DNA of 64,000 nt from Candidatus Gastranaerophilales bacterium (GCA_944323685.1 CALUTJ010000004.1:62001-126000); one strand, 5' to 3'; counted from the first letter of the stretch, positions 36,201 to 43,546 are shown. Translations and numbers: made by a program. The notes: generated by a model from the sequence alone, not told the origin.

Positions 36201-37513
36201 CAATCGATGTAGCAGGTGACTTAATCTTAGGTTCAGACTTAAAAGACGGCAAATTGCCTGTATCCTTTGATTATGACCCGCACAGAGGTGCAATGGATAC
36301 AATCAATGTTGACAGCTTTGTTAACGACAGCAATTCACCGCTGTTGATTACAGGCATCAACTTTGTAACTTCTCCTGTTGACAGAAACTTCGACCTGAGT
36401 GCCGACAAATTGATTCAACAGCGCAATCCTGAAGATACTCCATATTATGATGCAACCAGCTTCTACGCTAACACTGCAATGGGTCGCTACTTCTTAAGTA
36501 ACGGTGCAGGCGGTGCTGATTTTACCGGTACTCTTGTTCACCTCAACCCGCAGCAGTATAGAGGTCAGGTTGCAACTATCGCTTCGTGGCAGAACCAGCT
36601 GTTGATTAACAATTTGTTATTCGACCACATGGGGCTTGTTACAAGACAGCTTATGGAGGAAGAAAAAACAGCAAACAAATATGCTGCAAGTATACCTCAG
36701 TTTGCACCTTACCAGTATGACTTAAAAGGCGGCAGCCTCTGGTATAAAGCTTACGGTAACTTTGAAACTCTTTCTATGACGAAAGGTCTGAGCGTAGGCA
36801 ACAACGCATACGGTGGTTTAATCGGTGCTGACTTCCCGCTTATCAAGCTTAAACACGGTTGGAACATCGTGCCGACAGCTTATATCGGTTATAACGGTGC
36901 ACACCAGCACTTTAACGGCGTAAGCATGTATCAAAACGGTGCTCAATTAGGCTTTATGGGTACTGCTTACAAAGGTAACTTCTTAACTTCATTATTGGCA
37001 TACGGCGGCGGTTACGGCAACGATATGTCTATGCACGGCGAATATGGCTCAGGCAGCGACAATACAGGCAACTGGTTTGCAGGCGTTGCTTCTAAATCAG
37101 CATACAACATTCACCTGCCGGCTGATTTCATATTACAGCCTACAGTAATGGCTGCTTATAACGCCTTCGGTTCTCAAAACTGGGGTTCTGACTTCGGTGT
37201 TATGAGTATGAGCTCAGGTATGCTCAACGGTGTAAACGTTGCACCCGGTGTCAACTTAATATGGCAGAAAAAATCCTTCAACATCTACTTAACAGCTCAG
37301 ATGGTTTACAACATTATGGGAGGTGTTGACGGCAGAGCAGGTAATATTGACCTCGGTTATGTAAGAATGCGTCACTCTTACTTTGAATACGGTTTAGGCG
37401 TTTCTAAAAACTTCAAAGACAGATTCGGCGGCTTCTTGCAGTTCGTAATCAGAAACGGCGGCAGAACAGGTATCGGCTTCTCCGGCGGATTACAAATCAA
37501 GCTGGGCAAATAA
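30257..37513 (+). CDS. Giant type V autotransporter / Pmp-like adhesin
   Basis: 2418 aa. Residues 1-26 are a Sec signal peptide (basic start, FLLLCLMSG core, cleavage near VLA-DP). Residues about 90-260 carry the GGAI/GGAL and FxxN repeats of chlamydial Pmp proteins (NGGAIYTQG, FNQNTA, QGGAIYSKG). The long passenger is a beta-helix rich in Gly, Asn and Thr, with a recurring module (YAGIFTQTGG...FFGG) about eight times between 31.2 and 35.2 kb. Residues about 2155-2418 form the autotransporter barrel (SLWYKAYGNFETLSM, AYGGLIGADFP, YFEYGLGVSKNF). The chain ends QIKLGK, lacking the usual terminal aromatic. It is predicted to be displayed on the cell surface for adhesion or colonisation. Codons look more GC-rich than in neighbours. 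Confidence 0.9.
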   Translation: MSRTKTKRMVASFLLLCLMSGTKVLADPTGWNLGDNLSQYKDNYNNVIFNDRYQFSNYTNSTQGALYVAVNQTEPTNIILNAVNNEFKDNQSKDSGAAVFLGENASLTINGTSDFEGNKVSNGYGAYNGGAIYTQGATINFEGKATFNQNTADGGDGRGRGGAISGFDSKFYFNGGSEFTNNTAATDGGALIIDGSSTVTNTGNTNFSSNTATNGSGGAVYVDAGSSFSVSGGEATFSDNNAGVQGGAIYSKGEVTLDSNGGTITFDGNSANGANNDVYLAGNGSMALSGDNAITFNGSILGEDGTTITSTANDLILNGDNTDYAGIFTQTGGKTTVNGKFFGGANVHEINGGSLVIAAANAIDGSKIEMGDGSSLVINQNTVLNGNVTGSGVNVTLDNADFQLIGTALDGNYTQNSGNFTIGDGSNETTSFSGTNKINGGSVTVTNNATMLGTNTIQGATVTVNQGGILDGQNAVSGGANVTVNGTLQGNNTISGDSTKVDLKSGSTLAGTNIINGGTVNINTSDNTGAANTINGGVVNVGNEAETTLAGTNTVASGELKIFSGSTLSGANTTLESGRIEMTGAELNGLSMTGGQLQMTGGSITGVVAMSGGVSDLSGTVINNTVNVNTGHELTIGVDENGNSTSFGDSGSLAMAGGTANIKQDIELSTGDITGSTGTINMPALSEATPDTPAQGTDLTISGDLSDYSGDFNKTGGTINIGTTTTSGSTVAEENNFFGGSSNLKDTTVNMKDNSSLAERSTLQMSSGTTINIENKGANHNAATNNIPEKTGNETVLSGAISSEVDKAGAINVTGENTYLVVDADMSNYTGSFTQDNGATTEVTKNGVFFAGTNVLNDGHFIFRDNAQLGGDVTVASKDVHLAFGDGSQGYKVEDGNHVYYYNSDGSRGEHSFIMNYVTITDSLDGGQGVYKVIDTDFGSNGGFANTANYDIKQQDDGSKTTISFRHGSVAQDGAQLNLADVNTEININADYMEKHATSSSEDGVFGADISGIGTVNVYNTNSKDKALTFISDNSGFSGAYKQTGGSIRFEGQNGASHFFDGVNELTKQSCVAFGANSVIHGTNYVYSTSTIVMENGSSIDINDGDPTRIILQGGTLSIENTDKDNALDLNISVENNELGGNVNKTGAGALTISADQHTYTGNYTQTGEGKVTVKAGKSFFGGKNNINNGIVDLTVEGAKVAGQNTISSTSDTVGGKMQIGDKTDTKTYLNNPIINNPIIVNTVESDKNAGLELVTTDGNDQNLEVAFAIASGEQNAGRVTHSGSGALNLNNAGESDLFADFKGTFAQTSTGITNVFGNSFAKNDIDAGILNLKDGSTLVAGTTDIAKDAILNIGTLENDTTVNPVEFTDDSKVTIASSISGEGTVNISQGTTTIKGTSDNSKLTGTYHQTGGEVIAEGGSTFFGALSNLIEKGKLLFKKGDDNTEAAKLANGVDVTLDGNTDLTGKTENTTAVLDLDGRDNAKFTGGNTLYIDGKDTEGFVFTDGVLQNALLHDEQNIGDNTAITMQGDSGFAGDAKVSITGAATNVVLGTGSVAQDGSTAKVGTGSTLGLVASGLDYYTLTTGDGSIRVEKDMRETNAPDINIYNDQSAFAGSYYQDAGRVTVKEGATFFGGDNAKVTGIKVVSDTEVDEAGNPRVIKETSGDLYLEKGSFLGGDITVTNSDKSATAGVSTAHGRVFVEDKIFTQDGKELTDIDELIDQNNLYYNNILKADGTVDADALKQININNGGLILSNGTIFETTDGPAVFERKENGIIDIGFSNGTGVDGDIVLKRDTMLSYGDNAYIKDDSTLEMEDTAILNFINDKADITYRPDIVGGGSIYKEGLAATNITSAIDMTGEVKVSEGTLNFTNKDKVIFKAGDDLRQTGDLIVGSNSSNAVINIVANETEFQGDVTVDAQDGTQSGLGLKGKNTTIGGNLTTDNTNVSIFGNSSIGYGDPAAPGNWNVNGNSSLNLAGNYANTIDVAGDLILGSDLKDGKLPVSFDYDPHRGAMDTINVDSFVNDSNSPLLITGINFVTSPVDRNFDLSADKLIQQRNPEDTPYYDATSFYANTAMGRYFLSNGAGGADFTGTLVHLNPQQYRGQVATIASWQNQLLINNLLFDHMGLVTRQLMEEEKTANKYAASIPQFAPYQYDLKGGSLWYKAYGNFETLSMTKGLSVGNNAYGGLIGADFPLIKLKHGWNIVPTAYIGYNGAHQHFNGVSMYQNGAQLGFMGTAYKGNFLTSLLAYGGGYGNDMSMHGEYGSGSDNTGNWFAGVASKSAYNIHLPADFILQPTVMAAYNAFGSQNWGSDFGVMSMSSGMLNGVNVAPGVNLIWQKKSFNIYLTAQMVYNIMGGVDGRAGNIDLGYVRMRHSYFEYGLGVSKNFKDRFGGFLQFVIRNGGRTGIGFSGGLQIKLGK

Positions 37514-37540
37514 TAGCGCCTTTGAAAATTCCCAAAAAAC

Positions 37541-37576
37541 GAACCTCTTGCAACAGCGCAGGGGGTTCTTTTTTAG
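37541..37576 (+). terminator. Terminator of the autotransporter gene
   Basis: The stem GAACCTCTTGC / GCGCAGGGGGTTC (GAACC/GGTTC and TGC/GCA paired with internal wobble) is followed by a run of six or more T. It lies about 30 bp after the stop. Confidence 0.8.
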
Positions 37577-37666
37577 TTTAGAAACATTTAAGTAACAGCC
37601 GGCTTGGCATAAGAATTACTTTGCAGGACAAAATACTTCTCTGTATGAGAAAATAATTAAAATAAA

Positions 37667-37692
37667 AAAAGACCTTATAAGAGGTCTTTTTA
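37667..37692 (-). terminator. Terminator next to a tRNA 3'-end fragment
   Basis: AAAAAGACCT / AGGTCTTTTT with a 6-base loop (TATAAG). Read on the minus strand it follows a tRNA-like 3' end (next feature) and has a T-run, as if it had terminated a tRNA transcript. Confidence 0.7.
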
Positions 37693-37698
37693 TGGCTG

Positions 37699-37781
37699 CG
37701 GGACATGGATTCTCTACAGATGTAGGCGAGTATCACGAGCCGTACATATGGTCTTGGATTATTGGCAGTTCGGCGGGAGTA
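37699..37781 (-). repeat. 83-bp direct repeat, copy 1, starting with a tRNA 3'-end fragment
   Basis: Identical over 83 bp to 38473-38555. Read on the minus strand, the end toward 37699 is GAATCCATGTCCCG, which matches the T-arm and acceptor end of tRNA-Gln (38714-38783). Here it continues as CAGCCA, like a different glutamine tRNA 3' end with encoded CCA. The 5' portion of the tRNA is missing. Confidence 0.8.
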
Positions 37782-38320
37782 TCTGTGCTGTACTCAATAA
37801 AATTGAATTAATCAGTAGGCAATAAAAGCAAGAACACTTGAAACAGAGAATATCGCACCACCTCCGACCTTTGTAAGAACTCTGTGCAAAAAGTGCCGGT
37901 GGCACGTTTTGCATAGAGGCAGGCTAAGTCAAAAGCGTAGCTTTTGCGTGCCGTATAACGATAAAATAGTCTTGGAATACGAACGCTCCGGCGGAGTAAC
38001 GTCCGCCTACGCATGGGGCAAAGCCCCGTTCGATTCCGCCAAACAACAACAAGCGAGGTTTGTTTGAGGGCTATGTAATTATAACAAACACTTTTGTTTA
38101 ATGAAGGAGAGCAATTTATATAGCCCGAGTTGCCGAGCACTGGTTTGTGTTACTTTCTGTATGAACGGAACAGCAGGTCGAGAGTTTCTTGGGCTCCACC
38201 CGTTCTTTGCGCCAAAGAATGGGTGGAACATAAAGCTATAATCGAGTTTTAATAACTAACTGTTTTTGATATGGTCATACTCATTGATTACGTTTTTGGG
38301 TACACATTTCATAATGTCTA
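37782..38320. other. Gene-free hairpin-rich stretch
   Basis: No credible coding region was found; the open frame at 37808-38140 on the minus strand has unnatural composition. Several hairpins are visible: TGCAAAA...TTTTGCA enclosing GTGCC/GGCAC near 37885-37913, AAAAGC/GCTTTT near 37930, GGCGGA-GTAACG-TCCGCC at 37990-38007 and GGGGC/GCCCC near 38016-38028. It may be decayed mobile DNA or an uncharacterised RNA. Confidence 0.5.
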
Positions 38321-38486
38321 CCTCACAAGACGGCGTTTCCTCGTTACACTCGGTCAGCCTTGCCAAAATCCGCTGGATACTTGAACAAGTAGAACCAGTG
38401 AGGATTTTCCAACAGAAAATCCGAATCGGTGAGAATCCTTAAATCTTTCTTGTAACTAAAAAGAAAAAACTCCGGGACATGGATTC
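38321..38486 (-). repeat. 166-bp direct repeat, copy A (duplicated tRNA-Gln 3' flank)
   Basis: 166 bp matching 38564-38729 with one mismatch (cggcg versus cggca). On the minus strand it consists of the last bases of tRNA-Gln followed by the same 150-bp downstream flank as the intact gene. It contains a hairpin, GGATTTTC / GAAAATCC. Confidence 0.85.
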
Positions 38487-38555
38487 TCTACAGATGTAGG
38501 CGAGTATCACGAGCCGTACATATGGTCTTGGATTATTGGCAGTTCGGCGGGAGTA
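38473..38555 (-). repeat. 83-bp direct repeat, copy 2
   Basis: Identical to 37699-37781. It overlaps copy A of the 166-bp repeat by the 14-bp tRNA-end core CGGGACATGGATTC. It ends at a second GTAACG-loop hairpin (38546-38565). Confidence 0.85.
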
Positions 38556-38563
38556 ACGTCCCG

Positions 38564-38729
38564 CCTCACAAGACGGCATTTCCTCGTTACACTCGGTCAG
38601 CCTTGCCAAAATCCGCTGGATACTTGAACAAGTAGAACCAGTGAGGATTTTCCAACAGAAAATCCGAATCGGTGAGAATCCTTAAATCTTTCTTGTAACT
38701 AAAAAGAAAAAACTCCGGGACATGGATTC
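38564..38729 (-). repeat. 166-bp direct repeat, copy B, running into tRNA-Gln
   Basis: Matches 38321-38486 with one mismatch; unit spacing is 243 bp. The match ends inside the T-loop of the intact tRNA-Gln. Confidence 0.85.
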
Positions 38730-38783
38730 GAACCACGATTAGATGATCCAGAGTCACCTGTCCTGCCGTTAGACGATCCCGGA
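38714..38783 (-). tRNA. tRNA-Gln (anticodon CUG)
   Basis: On the minus strand a complete cloverleaf folds: acceptor TCCGGGA / TCCCGGA, D-arm with GTC/GAC, anticodon stem GGTGA / TCATC with loop CTCTGGA (anticodon CTG, reading CAG), T-arm CGTGG-TTCGAAT-CCATG. It is 70 nt with a 4-nt variable region. CCA is not encoded. The 3' third is repeated downstream. Confidence 0.93.
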
Positions 38784-38797
38784 ATGGTTACAAATAT

Positions 38798-38825
38798 ATT
38801 TTATCACCTGAGAAAATTTGGTCAA
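38798..38825 (-). promoter_or_regulatory. Promoter of tRNA-Gln
   Basis: On the minus strand TTGACC, a 16-bp spacer and TAAAAT, with the expected start about 7 bp before the tRNA 5' end at 38783. Confidence 0.6.
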
Positions 38826-39052
38826 TAAAAAAGTATTTATAAAATAAATAATTGTCTTATAAATTTTTTACCGTAAAAAATATTGGTAAAGAAAATTGCA
38901 GAAAAAACTTTGAACTACAGAGCAATAAATAGCTTGCACATCATTAATGATTGTAAAAAATATAATATTACTTATGGATATTTTACTAAGAATATAGTAG
39001 TTTAAGTATATAAATTTATTTTGTGTTTATTGTTTTTAGAAAGAGTGAGTAA

Positions 39053-39571
39053 ATGGTTCTACAAAATGTTTCCGGATTAGCAATAGTTTCTAATTTTAAG
39101 GGAGTACAACCGAAAGCAGCTCCGGCAGAAGCTAAAGAGGACAAAAAGCCTGACACTGTGAAACCGCCACAGGATAAAGCTGTTAGTGTACCTGCTAACA
39201 TTTTATTAGCTCAAATGCCCAATGTAAGTTTTGGCGGCAGATACAATTACGGCAGAGACGATTTATCTGCTTATGACGACTATGAAGGCCCTCAGCCTCC
39301 TCAAATAGAAATTGAAAAATATAAAATCTCAAAAGCGGTGGATGAATCTATTGAAAACGAAGATTACCTTTCTGCAATTAAGGGTAAAGTAAAATTGGCA
39401 TTCATCTGCAAAAAACAAGGTAAAGAAAGCGATTCTTATATTCTTGAAGAAAGTATAAGACGTTTGTACAAGGATTTGCCGAGGTATCAAAGAGAAGAGG
39501 CAAAAAACGTAATAAGAGATTACAACTACGACATGGCGCAATATATTGACGAAGATATAAAAAGATACTAG
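39053..39571 (+). CDS. Hypothetical protein with FKG and FGG motifs
   Basis: 172 aa. Two motif instances near the N-terminus: SNFKG (about residues 13-17) and NVSFGG (about 57-62), separated by an Ala/Pro/Lys-rich linker. The C-terminal 90 residues are charged helices (AVDESIENEDYLSAIKGKVK, EESIRRLYKDLPRYQREEAK), possibly TPR-like. No signal peptide or known domain. AAAGAGTGAG lies before the ATG. It converges with the zeta-toxin-like gene, 4 bp between stops. Function unknown. Confidence 0.7.
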   Translation: MVLQNVSGLAIVSNFKGVQPKAAPAEAKEDKKPDTVKPPQDKAVSVPANILLAQMPNVSFGGRYNYGRDDLSAYDDYEGPQPPQIEIEKYKISKAVDESIENEDYLSAIKGKVKLAFICKKQGKESDSYILEESIRRLYKDLPRYQREEAKNVIRDYNYDMAQYIDEDIKRY

Positions 39572-39575
39572 TTTT

Positions 39576-41441
39576 TTATAAACTTAACGGTCTGCCGGTC
39601 TTTTCACCGTCTTTTATGCGTGTCAGCTTACCGTTTTCGTATAAATAGGCATGGCGGATATTTTTGTTGTGCGAAAATATTTTTGCGGCAAACTCTTTTT
39701 CGTGGTTATTGTTGTTGACAATCATCAGTGTAACGTACGGGTCTAAAAATCTGCCCGTTTTTTCAAATCTTGAAATAGAACGCTGAACAGACAAATCTTT
39801 AGGTGTGTTTATGTGAATAAAATCGATTTGATAGCCGTGTTTTTTTGCCTGTAGGATTATATTATTAATATTCACGGAACCGCCGGTTGTTTGATAAATC
39901 AGATTTTTGCCCTGTTTAAATACTCTCGGTAAAATTTCTTCTTTTAAAATTGTGCTTGAAGCTCTATGCACAAGATCGGCACCTTCTCCGTTTCTGTAAA
40001 CCTGCGCAAACATTGCCTTTATATCATCAGAATCAGGAGTGTAATACAGGTTTTTGTCATTTTTCAATATACTGTTAATTATTGTTGATTTTCCCGACCC
40101 CGGTAAACCGTCTATAACAAGCATTTTTTTATCCGCTTTTATGTTTTTAAGCGCATCCTCTTCATTTTTTAATACTGATTTAAGCACACTGTTATAATAT
40201 TGAGACCCAACTTCTACCCGTTTTGAAATCGCATTTGTTTTTCTTATATCAAGGTATTTTTCAGTGTCATAGGGGGTGATTCTTATCCTGTTAAGGGCAA
40301 AATATTTTAAATCAGTATCTGGAATAAGCCCCGCATTTTCGCTGCAAATTTTAATCAAATCCCGCTCCGAGATTATCCCTCGCTTAAAATAGTTAACAAG
40401 CATGTTTTCAGGCAGTCTTAAATCAGGCTCAATATAATTGCCATGCCCTGTGTTAAGTACATAAAAATTGTGTTGATAAGCCTTTAAATACAATTGTTTT
40501 AAATAGTTTGCCTTTTCACTGATTTTATCCAGAGTGAAGAATCGCTCTTTATCTGAAATTATTGGCTGGCTTTGCGGCAAGCAGGGTTTTGCAGGCTGTA
40601 TTGCGGCTTTTTTAAAGGGATTCAGTCTTTTAAACAGATTTGTTTCTTTCAATTTTTCCGTATCAAAATCAACATTAGACTTGTATTGTTTATTTAGGTT
40701 AAAGTTCTTGTCAAAAACGTATTTGAAGGTTTTGTACTCTTGCTTTGTAGTAAGCGAAACAACATAATCCCCGCCGAATTTTTGAGCTCTTATTTCATGT
40801 ATGTCCGCGGAAAAAATGTTTTGTAGAGTTTTTAATCTTTCAACCAGCTTAGGTATATCGGCATTATTGTCTTTGCATAAAGTTATAAGGTCATCGGGCA
40901 GAAGATTAAAATCAAACAACTGTATTGCTTTTTGTGACTCCTTTTCGGAAAAATTCGCAATGGTATTCAACTCGGCAGGTTTAAAATTAAAAAGATTATT
41001 ACAATTTTTTTGACGCGCAAACGGTTTTATAAAATTTAATTTATCCTGAGGAAGTTTTGCAATGTGCAGCAGTTGCTGCGGAGTAAATCTTATAAGACCT
41101 GTTACGTCTTTTTCGCAGGCAATCATAAACAGCGATTTGAGTTTTTCAAATGGCACGGTTTTTAAAAACTCTAAATCTAAGATATCGTATAACAGGTTGT
41201 AGTGCTCGTTTAAATTGGCAAATTTATGTAACACATTACGCTTTGGGGGTTCAACATCCGCAAAATGCTTCAAAAATGTATCATTCGGAAAAACAGGTTT
41301 TTTGATAAAAAGCGGCTGGAAGGCAGAAATAGTATTTTCCTTTACCTGCAATATGTTTTTGTATATTTGTGATTTAAAAGCAATATTGTTTTTATTATAT
41401 GTATTAATCTTCGATAGTGTCATAGTACTTGCATAAAACAT
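39576..41441 (-). CDS. Zeta-toxin-like P-loop kinase with a large N-terminal region and FKS motif
   Basis: 621 aa. The C-terminal domain (from about residue 440) resembles zeta toxins, kinases that phosphorylate UDP-sugar precursors of peptidoglycan. It has Walker A VIDGLPGSGKSTIINSIL, an acidic YTPDSDDIKAMF segment, HRASSTILKEEILP, and an Arg-bearing RSISRFEKTGRF region. The N-terminal 430 residues are helical and not recognised. NNIAFKS near the start fits the shared motif. ATG codons at 41441 and 41423 are both possible; neither has a clear Shine-Dalgarno. No epsilon-type antitoxin gene is adjacent, which argues against a classical toxin-antitoxin pair. An effector or a domesticated kinase is possible. 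Confidence 0.7.
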   Translation of the reverse strand: MFYASTMTLSKINTYNKNNIAFKSQIYKNILQVKENTISAFQPLFIKKPVFPNDTFLKHFADVEPPKRNVLHKFANLNEHYNLLYDILDLEFLKTVPFEKLKSLFMIACEKDVTGLIRFTPQQLLHIAKLPQDKLNFIKPFARQKNCNNLFNFKPAELNTIANFSEKESQKAIQLFDFNLLPDDLITLCKDNNADIPKLVERLKTLQNIFSADIHEIRAQKFGGDYVVSLTTKQEYKTFKYVFDKNFNLNKQYKSNVDFDTEKLKETNLFKRLNPFKKAAIQPAKPCLPQSQPIISDKERFFTLDKISEKANYLKQLYLKAYQHNFYVLNTGHGNYIEPDLRLPENMLVNYFKRGIISERDLIKICSENAGLIPDTDLKYFALNRIRITPYDTEKYLDIRKTNAISKRVEVGSQYYNSVLKSVLKNEEDALKNIKADKKMLVIDGLPGSGKSTIINSILKNDKNLYYTPDSDDIKAMFAQVYRNGEGADLVHRASSTILKEEILPRVFKQGKNLIYQTTGGSVNINNIILQAKKHGYQIDFIHINTPKDLSVQRSISRFEKTGRFLDPYVTLMIVNNNNHEKEFAAKIFSHNKNIRHAYLYENGKLTRIKDGEKTGRPLSL

Positions 41442-41544
41442 GTAAATTTGAATTGTTGCTATTTGTATAACCTGATAAAGCAGCCTGTGAACATACTAAT
41501 CGGGCAAAAAGTTGTGACAATTAGCCGACTACAGGTGAATTGTA

Positions 41545-42540
41545 TCAGTTAAAACAGGCATTTTTTTCAATAACATCCATAACCATCTGCGGTTTGACAG
41601 AAGCCATACAGGGAGTGAATTTTTCGCCTTCCGAGAGCATTTTGCATTTACGCTGCCCGCAGTATCTGCAACTTATTGTCGGTTCGATAAATGTACCGTT
41701 TTGGCTGTATGCAGAACTTGAGCGCGGATGAGTAGACCCCATAAGCGCAATTGTTCTTGCCCCTACTGCATCGGCCAGATGCAATGGGCCGGAATCACCG
41801 GAGATGAATAAATCACACTTTGAAATAAGTGCAGCCGTTTCCGTTAAAGATAATTGCCCTGAAAAAATCCTTGCATTTTTAATCGCACTGTAGCGGCTGT
41901 GGTTTTTAGCTTCAGTTTTAGAACCGATTACAAAAACAGAGGCGTTGTATTTTTCAACCAGCATATTTCCAAGCTCTGTCCAGTATTCATCAACCCATAT
42001 ACGGCCCTGTCTTTGCAAATCATTGTCACCGCCGGGGCTGAGAATTATTATTGGATGCTTAACCTCTGAAATCTCATTTGTAATTTTTTCCAGCGCTGTT
42101 TTATTAATACCGAGGTCAAGATATTCAGGCTTTTTTAAATCCCCAAAAGCGTCACAGGCTGTGTTGAAAAATGCATCTACTGCGTGTACACGTTTGGCGT
42201 TTCTTTTAACAAGCTGTTTCGGTGCGGCAATATAAATCATTATAAAATTACGCGTTGCGTTGGTCAGGTTAATTATATAATCATATTTTTCTTTTCGCAG
42301 TTCCAGCCCTTTTTTAAAAAGATAAAATATATTGTCTTTATGCTTCATTTCAAAAGGTATAACTTTATCTACATATGAGCTGCTTTCAAGCAGCGGACAG
42401 ATGTATGACGCGGTTATAAAGTGGATTTCATGCTGAGGATAAGTCGTTTTAACAGCCTGAGCAATCACCGTTGAATGTACAACATCCCCTATTGCCCCTA
42501 ATCTTATTATTAAAATTTTTTTAGAAGAACTGTCCTGCAT
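41545..42540 (-). CDS. Glycosyltransferase family 9 (heptosyltransferase-like)
   Basis: 331 aa. GT9 enzymes add ADP-heptose or related sugars to the lipopolysaccharide inner core at the cytosolic face of the inner membrane. The N-terminal ILIIRLGAIGDVVHSTVIAQ is the family signature, followed by YDYIINLTN, the acceptor-domain start IIILSPGG, and the nucleotide-sugar motif DLFISGDSGPLHLADAVGA with IALMGSTHPRSSS. A Cys cluster (CRYCGQRKCKM) near the C-terminus is common in this family. It supports a lipopolysaccharide-type outer membrane. The acceptor sugar is not deducible. Confidence 0.9.
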   Translation of the reverse strand: MQDSSSKKILIIRLGAIGDVVHSTVIAQAVKTTYPQHEIHFITASYICPLLESSSYVDKVIPFEMKHKDNIFYLFKKGLELRKEKYDYIINLTNATRNFIMIYIAAPKQLVKRNAKRVHAVDAFFNTACDAFGDLKKPEYLDLGINKTALEKITNEISEVKHPIIILSPGGDNDLQRQGRIWVDEYWTELGNMLVEKYNASVFVIGSKTEAKNHSRYSAIKNARIFSGQLSLTETAALISKCDLFISGDSGPLHLADAVGARTIALMGSTHPRSSSAYSQNGTFIEPTISCRYCGQRKCKMLSEGEKFTPCMASVKPQMVMDVIEKNACFN

Positions 42541-42644
42541 TAAAAAATAACCTTGTAATTTTTACTCAATAATACCATAAATATTATCAATTTTGAGGCA
42601 ATTTTTCCCGATAAAATAACTTTATATATATACGGGGGATATTA

Positions 42645-43490
42645 ATGTCTGACAGAGAGAAAGAAACCAATCAAAACAATATTCAATCACCTGATACCGG
42701 TGATAATTTTAAGATGTTTTTCAAGGTCTTGTCACACTCTGACGGTGACGATATGATTATAGATTCGGCATTGGATGCATATTCTCCGCAAATCAGTGTG
42801 CTTGAAACTAAAGGAAAAGATTTACTGGAAACAATCGGCGACGGGGCAAAAAGGCTTTTTGATAAAGACAAAGCTTTCGGGCCTGATTATTTAAACCCGT
42901 CAAACACAACCCCCACAACGACTAATGAAGCTATAGAACATCAAATTAAAAAGAAATCAGACAGTGCAGCAAACGCTGTATTCAGACCTGATGTACCCTC
43001 TGTAGAAAAGAAGTCTTCATTTTTTAAAGGTGTAAAATACGACGTATCCGTTGATGAATTTTCTGCAATGAAGAAAATCTCCCCCACTGTTCAGGCGGGT
43101 GCTGTTGTTGACTATTTTGATAAATCAGTAGGTTTAAAATACAAAAAAACTACTCCGGGCGGTTTTACTACATTCCGCGGTGAGGTTGAGTATGAACCTT
43201 TTGACAGTACGGTACAGGTGTACACCCGTTATGATGTGCCGATGAATTCCGTCAGCGCAAGACTATACTTAAATAAAAACAACCCGGGTATTTCTGCCGG
43301 ATATTCAAAACAAATAAATAAAAAAAGCGACTTTAGCGCAAATGCTTCGTGGTTTAAAAGCGATGCGGCTTTTGAAGCTAATTACAGAACAAAATTAAAG
43401 GACGATTCTTATTTGTCAGTGGGTGCATACGGCTCAACTCATTACAAAGAAGCGGGAGTCCGCTTAAGCTGGAATTTTTACGGATTTTAA
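42645..43490 (+). CDS. Hypothetical protein with a beta-rich, possibly barrel-forming C-terminus
   Basis: 281 aa. The first 135 residues are polar and probably disordered or helical. The second half is alternating amphipathic strands (VGLKYKKTTPGGFTTFRGEV, VQVYTRYDVPMNSVSARLYL, PGISAGYSKQINKKSDFSAN) and ends SWNFYGF; a terminal Phe is a common outer-membrane barrel signal. However, there is no N-terminal signal peptide, so either it is not an outer-membrane protein or it reaches the envelope another way. A Shine-Dalgarno (GGGGGAT) precedes the ATG. No family recognised. Confidence 0.65.
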   Translation: MSDREKETNQNNIQSPDTGDNFKMFFKVLSHSDGDDMIIDSALDAYSPQISVLETKGKDLLETIGDGAKRLFDKDKAFGPDYLNPSNTTPTTTNEAIEHQIKKKSDSAANAVFRPDVPSVEKKSSFFKGVKYDVSVDEFSAMKKISPTVQAGAVVDYFDKSVGLKYKKTTPGGFTTFRGEVEYEPFDSTVQVYTRYDVPMNSVSARLYLNKNNPGISAGYSKQINKKSDFSANASWFKSDAAFEANYRTKLKDDSYLSVGAYGSTHYKEAGVRLSWNFYGF

Positions 43491-43500
43491 TTTAAAACAA

Positions 43501-43527
43501 AAAACTCCCGCAAATCACGGGAGTTTT
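43501..43527. terminator. Bidirectional terminator
   Basis: AAAACTCCCG / CGGGAGTTTT with a 7-base loop lies between two convergent genes, 10 bp after the + stop and 20 bp from the - stop. It can serve both strands. Confidence 0.8.
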
Positions 43528-43546
43528 GGTTTATATAAATCGTTAG

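Noticed and set aside
38000-38050. TTCGATTCC resembling a tRNA or tmRNA T-loop
   Set aside because: No pairing T-stem or acceptor could be formed around it.
37808-38140. Minus-strand 110-codon open frame in the repeat-rich gap
   Set aside because: Covers hairpins and reads as unstructured Arg/Cys-rich sequence with no start signal.
38321-38729. Repeats that might suggest a CRISPR array
   Set aside because: Only two copies of 166 bp and two of 83 bp; no short regularly spaced repeats and no cas genes.
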